Source: Xanthostigma xanthostigma
Taxonomy: Eukaryota > Arthropoda > Insecta > Raphidioptera > Raphidiidae
DNA length: 64,000 nt
Assembly: GCA_963575645.1 (NCBI GenBank)
Contig: OY754465.1
Span: forward strand, 45,968,401-46,032,400
Direction of reading: 5' to 3'
Made by a program: the position numbers and the translations under genes. The notes beneath the pieces are model-generated. The model ran no database searches, was not told where the DNA came from, and worked only from the letters and a program-made list of their open reading frames with translations. Numbering within the stretch: position 1 is the stretch's first letter; each line of letters starts with the position of its first letter. Below are positions 41,779 to 54,207 of the stretch, in pieces.

Positions 41779-42769
41779 TATAGCACGGCAGTGGAAGGAT
41801 TTCTGGTAACGTAGGTCCATTCCCACCTGTGAATAAATAAAAGAAAAAAAAAAAGACGGACAGATTTCTCAAAACGGTGGATTGTTTGGGCTGTACCGGT
41901 GTTATTTTGGGCCCATAGTGATCAGAGAGGGTACAGCTCCACTTCTTCTACTGTTCTGAGAAACTTGTGCAGAAATGTAACAAAGAAAAGAATATGCAGT
42001 TGGTCGATAACAATTATATTTCATAATCACTTCAAAAAACGTGTCGGTGATAAGGTACAAAGAAATCTTATTTACAAGTACATTCTTAATATTAACAATA
42101 TCGTTTGATCATGATTGACAATTAGGAACTGGGGGTAGAACCCTGACGAGGTGATCACTTAATTATCTAGGGAAGTACATTTAATAAGGTTGTTTAAATT
42201 AAAATAAAAAAAATAATAAAACGTGAAAGAGGAAAAGAAAACTAGGCGTGAGCGTGTCATACCTTTTTCTGAAGAGTACTTACTTACACTTGAACAATAC
42301 TTATTCTAGGAATACTTTACATAATTCGTGAGTGACTACGGGTATTTAGGCGCTTCATAGTAGTACAATGAAGTCTAAATTCGGTTTTGAGAAGAAGCTT
42401 GAAGATGATTCTGTGGTTTATTCCATGAGCGTCCTTTTCATGCGACCACACGAATCCCGGAAAACAACTTAATGTTTTTTATTTTTCCGTAACTAATAAA
42501 TATTGATTTTAATTATTTCAAACCTAACAACTATTGTTTGTCACTTTTTCACTTTTGAAAATCACAGATACCGCGTATTTAGAGTCAGACGACTGGATCA
42601 CACGATAGACACACTTATGTTTATAAGTCCAAGCCACGCGATCCAAATCGTACCGCGCATGCAAATACCCGCGAATTTAGTGATTTGATTTCCTTATTTA
42701 TTTATTTTATTATAATAATTTTTATGCTAATATTAAAAAATTGTCGCGGTGCTATGGCACCACGTGACA
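41779..42769 (-). repeat. 5' LTR of the gypsy element
   Basis: 991 bp; the 3 extra bases relative to the other LTR are one A in a homopolymer and GT near 42255. It must contain the element promoter, but I could not place a TATA box with confidence. Confidence 0.95.
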
Positions 42770-42880
42770 ATATCCACAAGGATTGTAAAATAAAACATAT
42801 TAGAAACGTGTGCTTTCTCTTTTCTTACTTTTGCATTAAACCAGACTGAGCCACACTAAAGCGTGGTCGGGTACAGCTAG

Positions 42881-43546
42881 TATAATATAAATGTCTGATC
42901 CATCAACGCAAGCTGAAAAACATGAAATTCGCGTGGAAATGAAGTAATTTTGGAACATGTTTAGTTAAAGTTAAATTGTAGCTTCCATATTTTTCGTTAG
43001 TCAGAAAGTGAGTGATTATTCGTTCGTAAACAGATAAATCAATTTATTATTCTAAATTTTTAAAAACTTTCTATATTTCCTTATTATATAAAAAATATAA
43101 AAATAATAATAAAATAAAAAATATTCTATGTTTTATTGATCACTCTGTATAAAATTAATTTATTTATTTATAAAATGAATTGTACACGATATTTCAGTTA
43201 TCACTGTTTGGCACAATTGGATGTTCATTTGTCAATTAATTTTAATAAAATTTACGTATAAAATATTGGAACTCTAATGACTGTTCAAAACTTAGTGAGA
43301 TTTATCTGATGTTTCTGGTAAAAACTAAACAATATTAATTACCAAGGCTCTTTCAGTGTAAGTTTTTTTTTTGTATAAAATTTAATAGGCACACATTTAC
43401 CGTTTATTATGGAGAAGATGCTAAAACAAAGACGTTTATAAACTGTTTACGAGTTCTTATTATGAATTTTTAAATAAGAACAATTGAAAATCAACACTTT
43501 TGCATACCCGCTTAGCACTAGTGCGTAAAGTAAAACAAAGAAATGT
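42881..43546. other. Non-coding, nothing recognised
   Basis: AT-rich; no supported feature. Confidence 0.4.
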
Positions 43547-43858
43547 GAGCCATCGTGGAACGCCTTGCAGATATGAAACATAAATTACGCAAATTATAGT
43601 AACTTAATATCGCCCTGTAACTAATATTTTATCCTATCATCTAGTTGTCGCCTTTAACAAAAGTTATAGTCCAACGCACACACAAAGCAAGCGTCACGCG
43701 CTGTCATCTAACGAAATATTAGAAACTAAATTTCGCCTTGTTATCTAGATGTAGTCTTCAACTAAAGTCATGTTTAATCCAACGCACAGAAACGTAACGT
43801 CCTTCCATAAAACGTCGTCCTATAAAAGTATCGAGCCAATTGTACGATTTTACTCCCA
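43547..43858 (+). repeat. Unclassified GAGCCATCGTGGGACG repeat (copy C)
   Basis: Starts GAGCCATCGTGGAACGCC. It contains TTTAATCCAACGCACA, GTAACGTCC and AAAACGTCGTCC in the same order as copy B read on its minus strand. A middle portion is duplicated (two ATCTAG-TGT-GTC-TT-AAC blocks). It lacks the 32-bp array. Confidence 0.7.
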
Positions 43859-44537
43859 ACCAAATACGTCATTAGATGGTTCACATCTAATCAATTTAAC
43901 AGTGACATGTCGAAGTTTTGTTGATATTTAAATAGTAAAAGATATGGAAAGTGCAACACTAAAAGGTTCATTTAAAATATGTCGCTTTTCTACAAAAAAT
44001 CTTAGTTATAAATTAAATGAAACGGAACGAAAATTATAAACACCTATCAGTGATAAGTGACGTCACTCCGTCGAAATTGTTTGACATTCTGCCTATTTTA
44101 CTACGTTCGTGTCATCTGTTTCTTTATAGAAACATTTATGTTTTTATTCTTTTTACACCCAGAATAGCGTTGCCACCGACGATTAGTAATAGGTTATGCT
44201 TGTGATTTGACATGAAAATTTGATGCAGTGACGTCAAGTCACGTGACGGCGTTTTGGCGCGTATTTAAAAAAGTCGACTTTTAACATGCGGCAGATTTTT
44301 GTGTGAGGCTTAATTTTTTTCTTTACGCTGAAAAAAACTTGACAAGAGTCTCTATATTGTTAAAAAAAATGCTTGTTTTTAATTTCAAAGCTCTGGCTAG
44401 TGCGAGACCTTTTTGTTTGTTTTTTTCTAAATATTTTCCGGTAGTTTGAATTTTATTTTACGGAAAGGCGGCATTAGGTTTGAATACTACGCAGTTTTAG
44501 ATATTTAGATTTCGTAACACAATATAGGTAAACACAT
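43859..44537. other. Non-coding, nothing recognised
   Basis: No supported feature. Confidence 0.4.
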
Positions 44538-44545
44538 TGCATAAG

Positions 44546-45240
44546 CAGGGGTGGATTTACATTCAGACTTACAGGGCTTAAGCTCTGGGTTTCAATTTTA
44601 GTTGGCCCATGACATTTGGAAATCCAATTGTATTACAAATTTTTAATATTTAGTCCTCAGAACAATTTTCATTTCTCGTCTCAAAAATTTAACCTTAAGC
44701 AATAAAAAATTTACCATTACCTAAGTTTAAAAAAATTAAAGTACGAGTAATCTTGACTGAATTAAGCGTGCCTCTTTTATATTGATGATTTTAAACTATA
44801 CTATATGCACGATGTACCTATTCCGTATTTCGTATTTTTCTCCTTTTAGATGCATTTTGTATCTCAACTTGACCAAATAAATTATTATTATTATTATAAT
44901 TAATATCTATTTTGACAATGACCACTTATGGCATAATAAAAATAGTTAATAATTGTGAGTAATATCACTGTCATGAGTGAATTTTGAGAATTTTTTTTGG
45001 TGAATTTTGGCAATATTTTGAGTAAATATCAAGAGTGTTTTGGGTGAATTTTCACAATTTTTTGGATGGTATTGGCCATTATTTGTTTGGTCAGGTCACC
45101 GAGTTTTAACTGTTTTAATTGTGATTATTAAAAATATATTTTAAACTTCAAATTAAAGGTTCTAAATATAACAAAAATGTAACCCTATTGGATTGGACTA
45201 CAATAAGGCCTGAGCTCCGAAACTTCTAGATCCGCCCCTG
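44546..45240. mobile_element. hAT-like non-autonomous element with 7/8 TSD
   Basis: Ends CAGGGGTGGATTTA and inverted CAGGGGCGGATCTA are standard hAT termini. Flanks TGCATAAG (44538-44545) and TGCATAGG (45241-45248) match 7 of 8. The AT-rich interior has no transposase remnant that I recognise. Confidence 0.88.
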
Positions 45241-45248
45241 TGCATAGG

Positions 45249-45712
45249 TATATGTGGTTGGGAATGTGTAAAGAGACCACAATGGCGTTAATAGAGAATA
45301 AAACTCAGTTCTGTGACTGCGGGGATAATATATGATTATTGAATCCTGAAATTGAATCAAACGTAGCGCCAAACAACAAGAAACGGAACTATTGTTGTTG
45401 GAGTTCCCACAGGATGACTGCGCGATATATTGGATTACAGTCATAGAAGATACTTCAGTAAAAACTCGTTAAAATAGAATTATTCGATTTTGTGTCCACA
45501 ATAGAGCCAACATTTTGATGTCGAATTTATTCAAATTTCACTATTTCCCATTTTTTTTTATCAACGTAGGATCAACAGTCAATATTAATCGAGGGCTCAC
45601 ATATCTCTGGGCGCGCTGACACCTTGTCAATTTGAAAAATTATAATAAAGGTTATATACGTGGTAAAAAATAATTAAATTGTGGATTCAACAACCTTTTT
45701 AAATAAAAATAA
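45249..45712. other. Non-coding, nothing recognised
   Basis: No supported feature. Confidence 0.4.
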
Positions 45713-45990
45713 TAACAGATAAAAAAAACATTTTTAATATACCACGTGAACTAAAAAGTATAAAATAATTTCCTTACAGACAGATTTTTAACTTGTAGGA
45801 TTTGAAACGCATTATTCATTTTATCTCATAAAAAGATTGTTTCTCTACACTTATTAGTTGTCGCATGCGCCACACGTTTTTCGTTTCAAATCCTACAAGT
45901 TCAAAATCTGTAATGAAATTATTTTATACATTTTAGTTCGCTTTAAAAACGTGGTAGGTATATATTAAAAATGTTTTTTTTTATCTGTTA
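45713..45990. repeat. MITE with about 100-bp inverted ends
   Basis: TAACAGATAAAAAAAACATT at the left is matched by inverted TAACAGATAAAAAAAAACAT at the right. Similarity continues through CCACGTGAACTAAAA / CGAACTAAAATGTATAAAAT to CTTGTAGGATTTGAAACG. The right end abuts a Helitron 3' terminus directly. Confidence 0.88.
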
Positions 45991-46150
45991 CTAGCGGTCC
46001 CGTCCGGTTTCACCCGGGTGTAAAAGAACGAATGGGGAAGGGAGGAACATGAGTACACACATTCATATTAGTTTACCGAGATGAATGTTGTGTCCAAATT
46101 TCATGATGATCGGAGTTACCGTTCAAAAGTTTTTGTCGTTAAAAATCAGT
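45991..46150 (-). mobile_element. Helitron-like 3' terminal region (minus strand)
   Basis: On the minus strand it ends ...ACCGGACGGGACCGCTAG followed by T, with a CCCGGGTGAAACCGG hairpin. Homologous ends occur at 32405 and 52755. The other boundary is unclear; the tRNA-like modules at 46279-46521 may belong to the same element. Confidence 0.65.
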
Positions 46151-46278
46151 ATTTATACTTATTACTTTTTTTAACTAATAATTTTTTTTTAATTAATTAA
46201 ATAAAATTAAAATAAATGTTAATGTAAGCCTTAGAAGAAAGCAATGTAGAAAATAAAAAAAAAAAATAAAAATGCATT

Positions 46279-46351
46279 CGCCCAACGTAGGGCTCGAACC
46301 CACGACCCTGATATTGACAGTCTTGTGCTCTACCGATTGCGCTAGCCGGCG
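46279..46351 (-). repeat. tRNA-Lys-like sequence with GTC at the anticodon position
   Basis: The minus-strand 73-nt segment follows eukaryotic tRNA-Lys(CTT) closely: GGCTAGCGCAATCGGTAGAG (D arm), GGGTCGTGGGTTCGAGCCC (T arm) and an end like GTTGGGC. The anticodon triplet is GTC in a CTGTCAA loop. The anticodon stem has three mismatches and the acceptor first base is changed, so it is a pseudogene or SINE head, not a working tRNA. A/T-rich sequence follows. Confidence 0.7.
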
Positions 46352-46436
46352 TTGTATTCTTACATCGCTAATACGAGTATACTTAGTTAGTGCATTTCAC
46401 ATTTCATATCATAAAAAATAAAAATATTATAATACC

Positions 46437-46521
46437 TGCGTCGCATATGGAATCGAACCCACGACTCACGTGTTCTTAGCATATGGCGCTGCAATCAACT
46501 AAATCATAGAGCCACTGTGCC
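46437..46521 (-). repeat. Second tRNA-like sequence
   Basis: On the minus strand it has a B-box-like GGGTTCGATTCC preceded by TTTAGTTGATTGCAGC as an A-box-like region, with T-arm flanks GTCGTGGGTTCGATTCC. The rest pairs poorly. It lies about 85 bases from the tRNA-Lys-like sequence in the same orientation. Confidence 0.5.
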
Positions 46522-46559
46522 TTACAAAGATAAACAAGTATATGTATTTATTAAAATTT

Positions 46560-47880
46560 TCTTATTTCTTTTATAATTTTCTCCTTTATTTTAGTATTTT
46601 CTCGTATTGTCATCTAATTTTGAGTTACGTGAAAAATTTCAAGTCTCTATCTCATCAGAAAGTTTAAAATCAATTACAAAGTTCCGCCCAACATACATAA
46701 AAAGCAAAAAAACGTGGTAAAAATAGATTTTTTAATATTAATCGCCTCCTTGTCGCCAAAAATTATCCAATCTACAAAAAAAAATATCTTAAAAAATAAT
46801 GTGGTAGTTATAACCTAACGATATGATTTTTTCCCAAAAATACAAAAAAAATACAGTATTTTAGTATGCAATAAAAAACATAGTGTTTCGCACATTTCTA
46901 TCGTAATTGTCAATTTTTTTTATTTTTACGAATTACTAAATTATTGTCCTGAAATTGGTATGAATTTTATTATAGTAGATCGTGAGTCAAACAATCTAAC
47001 GATTTTAAATCTAAAGCATACTTATTTCACCCATAATTATTGTGCCGCTTATATTACATTGTGAAGTATAAAAATACTAATTACGTACCGTGCTATAGCG
47101 CTTATTGATGCATTTTATTTTTACATTTTATAAAATAAAAACAGTTTATATTGCTTTACTGCAATCAAAATGCAAGGAAAAAGTTTTTGAACTATTCGGC
47201 ACATTGCTTCAAAGATTCAGTCATGCGTAAAACTAAAGTTAATTGCATATATAACGGCTGGCGGTTTCAGGCATGATGCCAAATCCTATCGCTGTCATTA
47301 ATTAAGTCTGTAGCTAGACTGAAATCTGCAAACAAAAAAAAAAAAAAAGAAAAAACTATTCAAGTATACGCTGTGCATGCATAGTAGCAAATTAAATACA
47401 TAGACGCCATAGAAGATCGGCAAAATAACCAGGCAGTTTTTCGAAAAATATCATCACACTGTAATCCAATCAATAGATAGATTCAGATGCGAATAAGTGC
47501 GGAAGTTTTGAACCCCTGAATTAAATGAAAGGGAATGAAAAATATGATCGTAACTGCCGCGGCTGTTATATTAGAAATATCGCGCAAAAAACAGTTTATT
47601 TGAAATATCCCCTTACGGCAAAAATTGTTGTTATGAAAATAAAATACAATTATATTTTTTTCAAAATATGCCTTACCTACTCATTTATATTCTCTACACT
47701 GAATAGTTTCGGTGCGGCCTCTGAGCGAAGTAAAGTATTTTTGATTTCTGCAATTTACCAATAATTCAACCTTCACTAAATTTTGTGTGCTTATTTGAGA
47801 CGTATAGACCTAACGATTTTAAAATTCTTAGCCACCAACTCACTCTCTTACAATATTTGGTTGTTAATAATTTATTCATT
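46560..47880. other. Non-coding, nothing recognised
   Basis: AT-rich. A roughly 79-codon frame at 47525-47764 has no recognisable domain and is treated as chance. Confidence 0.4.
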
Positions 47881-48170
47881 GCGAATGCCTAGATCACTAT
47901 ATGTGTGCCAAATTTCAGTCCAATCCGTCCAGTGGCTTGAGATGGTGCATTGATAATTAATGCAAATTTTGAACCACAGTTACAGCCTTTTAGGGATTGA
48001 ATTTTCAAAAATCCGTTCTTAGCGGATGCCTACGTGATAATAACTATCTCTGTGCCGAATTTCAACCCAATCCGTCCAGTGGTTTGAGCTGTGCGTTGAT
48101 AAATCAGTCAGTTGTCTGTCAGTCAGTCAATCAGTCAGTCACGGTTTCCTTTTATATATTTAGATTAGAA
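47881..48170 (+). repeat. RTE-like or similar retroelement 3' tail, internally duplicated
   Basis: GTGCCAAATTTCAGTCCAATCCGTCCAGTGG and its partner starting GTGCCGAATTTCAACCCAAT (each only partly quoted) occur about 160 bases apart, each after an ATGCCTA-type landmark. The end is TTTATATATTTAGATTA after CAGTCAGTCA repeats. This tail is widespread in lepidopteran genomes in my memory; the class assignment is tentative. Confidence 0.5.
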
Positions 48171-48780
48171 TTTCTTCTTAACATAGTCTTTTGCAAGCTG
48201 CGCATTCCACAAAGAATAAGCATTTAATTGTAATTTATAATTTGAAGGGGACTTATTAACAATTACATTTTTTTAAACTTTGTGCCAGGACAATTACAGA
48301 TGTAGTTTAATAGAACTTCATACTGTGGAGATCGGGACTATTGAAAGTATATTGCGAGTAGTAATTTTTACGTCTAGATAATTTCTTATTTTCAACAGAG
48401 CATGTCATTTTGCTGTTTACAGCTAGCATAACATGTAAAAACTGAGCATTTGCCATTTTCATTCGTTATTAGACATGCATCCGGAACATAACACAACATA
48501 AAGACGAGCGAGAGGAGCGGGAATGAGACAGACGCTGCTTGTTCATGCATTATATAAGCGCATCGCGGAACTCGAAAGTGCGCTATGCACTCGTGTATAC
48601 AAGCTGTTACGAAACGAGTTAATTATCAGTACTATTCTATGAATTATAGTCCTCGGTTTTCTATGTTTTAAGGAATTTCAAAATGTTATTTGATTGTCTT
48701 CTCAACATTTTCTTCAACTGAACCTTAAAATCATTTTCATACAGCGCGTCCATAGCGACAACATAAGCAGCACGAACATA
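48171..48780. other. Non-coding, nothing recognised
   Basis: No supported feature. Confidence 0.4.
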
Positions 48781-48782
48781 TA

Positions 48783-49316
48783 CAGTGTGTCCCTGGATTG
48801 AGTTCACAATAGGTGAGATTGACCAAAAATTTTCGAATTGAAATTTCATAATATTTTGGGTTTCCGCCCTGCTTGGTCTGAAACTTATTTTTAGTTTACT
48901 TTCATTTTTTTTAAAATCAAGTAGGCCTTTACAGTTGAGCAAAACTTCTTTTCGTTTCAGGTAAAGTACCTTTTCCGTTCATAGTACGCAAAAGTGTCAC
49001 TAAGAAAAGTTGTTCACAATGAAAAATTATGGCGTTATACAAATTTTCAGAATGATCGGCCTACTTTGATAATTGAAGTAGAAAAAAGGAGAAAAATATT
49101 TATTATTAACGATTACATGATAAATCTTAGATGAGAAACCAGGGTGATTAGAAATGTTCAAATTCAAATTCAAATTTTTACAGTTTATCAAAAAAATAAA
49201 TTAAACTCCAATTACTCTATTGGCTTCCTCCAGGGCGGAATCCCAAAATATGAAATTCCAATTCGAAAATTTTTGGTCAATCTCACCTATTGTGAACTCA
49301 ATCCGGGTACACACTC
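48783..49316. mobile_element. 534-bp mariner-like MITE with about 90-bp inverted ends (TA flanks)
   Basis: Begins CAGTGTGTCCCTGGATTGAG and ends with the inverted equivalent GAGTGTGTACCCGGATTGAG. TA flanks each side. Inverted similarity extends to the CCGCCCTG motif. It is the long form of the 84-bp palindrome at 618-701. Short frames on both strands inside the ends are spurious. Confidence 0.9.
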
Positions 49317-49318
49317 TA

Positions 49319-52300
49319 TACAAATGACACTAGTCAAGGTCTGTAAATTACAGATGCTACCTCGTTCTGTTGGATAGTAGTGGAGGGAATGACGGCAGTC
49401 GACAGACCTGCTGATTGATAAAAATATGAACCCGTCAGCTGTTTTTTCAAGGCAACCGCAGTAATCTACCGACCTTGGGCACTGGTGTTCTGTTATAGTA
49501 TACCGAAATGATGTAGGGATATGTATCGAAATCATGGAGACTACATAATACCGAGACGATGAAAAGAGATAAACTAGTTATAAATATTTGCATGCCTACT
49601 TCACATGTATGATACAGTACCAAAGGGAAATTAGCGTAGCTAGTGGGGAAAAAAGAAAACGTGGTATGCACGATTTAGTCGACATGTTTTGTCAATTTTC
49701 CTATTTGAGTTCGTGTTCTTTATGTAGTCTCCGTGGTCGCGTCGTTTGATCTGAATTCAAAAAATGACAAAATTTATTTATATTGTATTTATGAGCACAT
49801 TTACAGATAATTTTTTTTATTGGTAATTTTGTATCTTCATCAGTTTCAATATTAATGTGTCTACATAATTTTTAAACTTTCTATGCGCCTGTTCTTTCCA
49901 CGTTCTCCAGAAGTCATTCGTTGCCTTAGGACGCTGCAGCTTTGTACACTTATTCGCTATGTGCAGCTGCTTGGAAGGGAGACGCTGAACGACCGTGCGC
50001 ACTTAGCGGCGAAAGCTGGCATTTTTACGGCACATACAAACTTTTTATAACTGTTTTCAAATTTTTAAACTTTGAATCTTTCCAGAATAAATTATAGCTA
50101 TAATTTAATGTATAATATGTATGGTGTATACACTATACATACTAATATTATTGAACTATTTGATCACATTTTTTATAAATAGTAACTTTTATTTTTTTAC
50201 ATTGGGTTTGAAACTTTGAAGTTGCACATTAATTTTAATTTTGATTCACTTTTTACTAGTGTCCTATTTGACAGAATATATAAACGTGGCAGTGGGTTCG
50301 CCGATCAATGGCGCAAGCAGTCGCGACTTTGATTTTGCACTTAGCGAATAGTATAGGGCATGAAATAGAACTTTAAAGGAGTCGATTTTTCAATTTTTTT
50401 AACCCAAAAATATTTAACTTCCATAAAGTTGATCTATTTACAGCTTTATGTATATATAAACGTACTTATTCAGAAACAAAACAGGTTTACATGTCAGGGT
50501 TTGTATGACGAGAGACTTAAGAGCACTTAAGAGTAGGACTTAAGGAGTAAAACTTAAGAGTGAGGATTTTCAAAAACCTTTTCTTAAAACAAAATTTGTC
50601 AGTAGTGCATTTTCTTTCCTGTCTCTGCTTTCACTTTTAAGATCTCAAACATATATCGATTTCTTGAACTTTTGTTTGGCCCATCACCCAGATGCATAAA
50701 ATAATAAAGTGTTATGTGCTGGGCATATTTCTAAGCAAGGCTTAATTAATTTGTAATTGTCGTAACTAAATAATGAGGCTATTTTTTTATTTCAAATGAG
50801 CACTAACTGCTTGGCCACGACAGGCTGAAACACTATATAGTAATCGTATAATTTTCACGGAAATAATTCAGTACTTTCTAATCGTCTTGTTACTTATTTT
50901 GTTTCTTTTGTCACGCCATACCTTTCATTTTTTGTTCCGTGAACAATAGAAACTTTCTTCACGCTTTTAGTAAAAAGCTGCAAGAACACGAATGGACGGT
51001 TTTATCACTCAGGAACTACTTGTATTGTTACCTATTTATTTAACATTAAGACTTGCAAGTGCGTGTTAATATATCGGGACGATTTATTGATCAACTTCGG
51101 TAATATATCATTTGCGATTAATGTCAATGAATAACTGAAGGGCCGACATGTCAAAGAGTTCAAGTGCCAAACATTTTTGTACTCATAGTGCTTTGACACA
51201 TTGTGCCCCATGGCACTTGGCTTCAATAATTCAGAATCAATTTATCAGAAAATGGCACTTAGCTCTTTTGATATCACTGCTCTGTGTTTTGAGAAATAGT
51301 TGTTTCTGAACTCTTTATTAAATCTAGTAGTGTAACCCCGAAGAACCAGTGTTGGCTAAACTATAAGTACACAATGTTTTTGTAATAGAACTGAACAAAA
51401 AAACTAGATTTACTTTTTAATGTAACATATATTTGACAGATATGTGCATCATACGGGGGATACTAGAATAAATAAAGTTATCACTACCGAATTATAGTAA
51501 AATGTTTTTTACTTACGACTACTTCAGTGTTCGCGGTTGTTTGAAACTAACATTTGTAAGATGTTTTTGCTACTTTATTTAGTAGACGTTTAAAAAAACG
51601 TTGAAAAGCTATGTAGGTACTTTGATATATTTTTTTCAAAGAACAAACACTTCGGTTCAACCAAAACAAAACCAACCGCATTTTTTTAAAGTGAATCTTC
51701 TTTAGCTACGTATCTGTTTTAAATTTTCCGTGACGATAAATAGGAAATGATTCAACCGCAAGGAAAGATAAGACTAACCTTGAGCGCGAGAAAGGAAGGG
51801 GCAATTGTATATTTACACGTTAATAACCTATGTGGCAAGATTGATTTATTCCATAGTTTTATAATAGTGTATAACTGTCAAAGTACTATATAATAGAAAA
51901 AGTGTATGTTGATAAATAATTTATGTACAGTGTTACATAAATCTACACATTTTCATGTGCATATTTTTATTGTTTAATATACGTCGTGTATTAAAAAAAA
52001 TGTGTCTTTCGTTGAGTGTCAGCGCATGCGTGATATCAGCTACGTCATCATTTCAGCGGTAGTAAATAATTTCGAAAGAAATTGAACTTCCCTCGTGAGC
52101 TAATGTGAGTGACACTTACGCGTTTTTTTTTCTTAAATTAAATACAAACGCAAATTTTACGTTTCGGAACTGTGTTAACATTCGAATAACTGATTTAGTA
52201 TTATGTTCTAGTCGTTTTAAAGAACACTTTGTATGCAGCTGAATACGTGAAATTAAATGTGCAAGTCGGGTGTAACACAGCGAAAGACCGAAAGTAGCTT

Positions 52301-52621
52301 TACAATATAATTGTAAATGCAAACGTTGATGTGGAATTTTTTATTTACTCGAAAAATGTTCGTGTAATTGTTAATAATATACAAGGAATGCAATTTAGTT
52401 CAGTGTTTGTTTTTAACCGTTAAACATTCACATTTTGTTAGTAATTTTTAAATAATAAAAATAGTTGTTTTCAAGTAGGTACAAGTTTATATAATTAAAG
52501 ATAAAGGAGTTAAAATTAAGACGATTTTTTTTTGACATTTAATAAATATGCGGGCTTGGTGATCATTGTCTATACCTATTACAATGTCTGAACTATAGAA
52601 AGACGATTTAATATTTTATTG
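49319..52621. other. 3.3 kb without recognised features
   Basis: I found no gene, RNA gene or terminal repeat pair. Several 60-80 codon frames exist without domains. Small local repeats occur, such as ACTTAAGAG motifs at 50516-50562. Confidence 0.4.
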
Positions 52622-53505
52622 TTATTAGTGTATTTGCCACATACACTATTGTCGTTGATCGGATTGCGAGACCTAGAGATCGGACCAAAATTTCTCGACG
52701 TTTCATAGCCTTCTGAACATTTTGGACCCATTTTTGAAAATATTTATATATACACTAGCGGTCCGCCCCGGTTTCTCCCGGGTCCGATACATATAATTCT
52801 GTAAAATGTATTTCATTTGCCGCCCGGCGTCTGGACTAATATAGCTTTGAGCAAATTCTATCAGATGTTGCTATTTGGTACTATTCAGTTTTTTTGTTTG
52901 CTTCTGAACTATTAGCTTCGAGTAAATTCTATCAGATGTCGCTATATGTTACTAAAACAGTTTTTTTGAAAAAACATCCTAATTTTGTACAAAATATTTA
53001 AAAAAAACTATCCCATAGCGTAAGTTGAACCAAGCAATACACATTTACAAATCGGTCCAGTGGTTTCAGAGATTAGCGTGGCCAAAATGTGTGCGGGTAA
53101 TAACTTTTGAAAAAGTTAATTGATTTTAACGAAATTTGGTAAACATGTAGCACTCCATCACTGCACGAAGCTTATTTAAAATGAGCCTCAAAAAACTGAA
53201 AAAAATTTCAGAATCGTTTCAAAATTGAAATTTAGCTCTTCAGTAAAAATTAAAAATGACTTACAAATTTCAAAATACGCTATTTTACGGATACGAATTT
53301 ACTTACTGAGGGGTGTATTAATTTGGTGTAGATGCTGGATTGATAATAAAATTGAAATACTTTTAAGGGCTGTATTAAGGGGCTACATTTTTATTTTGTC
53401 CAAAAACAAAGTTCAGTTCACATAATTAAAGCCGCACTGCTTTTGTTAGCAAATACACAATATTGTCGGCAGGGTTTGGCACTGCGACCCGACTTTTTTT
53501 AAATT
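52622..53505. repeat. Unclassified repeat family with short terminal direct repeats (copy B), carrying a Helitron fragment
   Basis: Shares GATCGGACCAAAATTTCTCG and CATAGCCTTCTGAACATTTT-type landmarks and the TTTTGTCCAAAAACAAAGTT right block with copy A. The direct terminal motif ACAC-ATTGTCG appears at both ends. From 52755 an inverted Helitron-like piece is embedded. Confidence 0.65.
52755..53095 (-). mobile_element. Helitron-like fragment (minus strand)
   Basis: On the minus strand it ends with GGGAGAAACCGGGGCGGACC and then GCTAG before T. GGTCCAGTGGTTTCAGAGAT on the plus strand is another typical landmark. The distal boundary is unclear. Confidence 0.6.
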
Positions 53506-54207
53506 GCCCGCAAAGGCAAATGTGTGTAAATGTAATGTGTGTATAGTGTATATAAACAAAGAAGAAAATAGTTTTTTTAAAAGAGAAAAATAATATGACC
53601 TCTGATATGGCACTTATGTTTACACCGCATATTCCAAATACTCTATTTTATTTTATATTGCAATAAAGGAATAAAAGTATAATAGCGATACCGTCTTATT
53701 ACCCTTCCGGTGATTATATCTATTTTTGTTCAATAGGTGCAAAAATTGAATTCGGAAAGAGATAAAAATAAGTTATAAAAAGACAGACGCTGTTGATAGT
53801 AAAACCGCAATCAAAATCGACCTCTCACATGCTTATATATAAAATAGAATAAAAAAAAGGCAATATTGGGAAAATAGTATTTTATCAATTTTTATAGATG
53901 CATCCATTGTAAATATTGATTGTTGAAACTCATTTATTCATATTGTGTACAATAAAAAGGTGGTACATATAATACAATAAAATAACAAATAAAATATATT
54001 GTTTACAGTTATATAATTTATTTGATTATTTCAAAACGGAAAAGGTCAGGACAAAGGACTAGTTCTGTTATGAAAGCCCTCTTATTTCTCTAGAAATACC
54101 TCTACTAATCTGATGTTAGAGAACGATAATTAGCTGTAAAAAATAAATTGCTCTAACCTAAAGCGATATTAATTAAGATCTTGACTTTTTTTGTATTTTA
54201 TAAAATA
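53506..54207. other. Non-coding, nothing recognised
   Basis: AT-rich; no supported feature. Confidence 0.4.

Larger units (their letters stand above)
36048..42769 (-). mobile_element. Ty3/gypsy LTR retrotransposon, complete, minus strand
   Basis: Two LTRs (36048-37035 and 41779-42769) bound gag and pol on the minus strand. The 4-bp target duplication ATAT is at 36044-36047 and 42770-42773. A primer-binding candidate beginning TGGTAGCAAGGAGCG (minus strand, 41776 downward) lies two bases inside the 5' LTR. A purine tract AAAGAGGGGGAGCC (plus-strand 37036-37049) abuts the 3' LTR. No env is present: 37036-37575 is non-coding. The near-identical LTRs point to a recent insertion. Confidence 0.97.
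35549..42880 (+). mobile_element. Helitron-like element, GCGCCATCTGTTG family (copy 2), split by a gypsy retrotransposon
   Basis: Begins TCTTTATAAA after A and ends GGTCGGGTACAGCTAG before T. The left part (35549-36047) has the CACCTGTGACAGGTG palindrome and two modules (GCGCCATTTGTTG, TTAAAGCAACACGCG). The right part (42774-42880) holds the 3' end. Removing the retrotransposon and one TSD copy gives an element of about 0.6 kb like the other copies. Confidence 0.82.

Noticed and set aside
46279-46351. Functional tRNA gene
   Set aside because: The anticodon stem has three mismatches, the acceptor stem is altered, and the body is lysine-like with a GTC triplet; it is a pseudogene or SINE head.
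48661-48942. 93-codon minus-strand frame
   Set aside because: It runs across the inverted end of the mariner-like MITE and has no domain.
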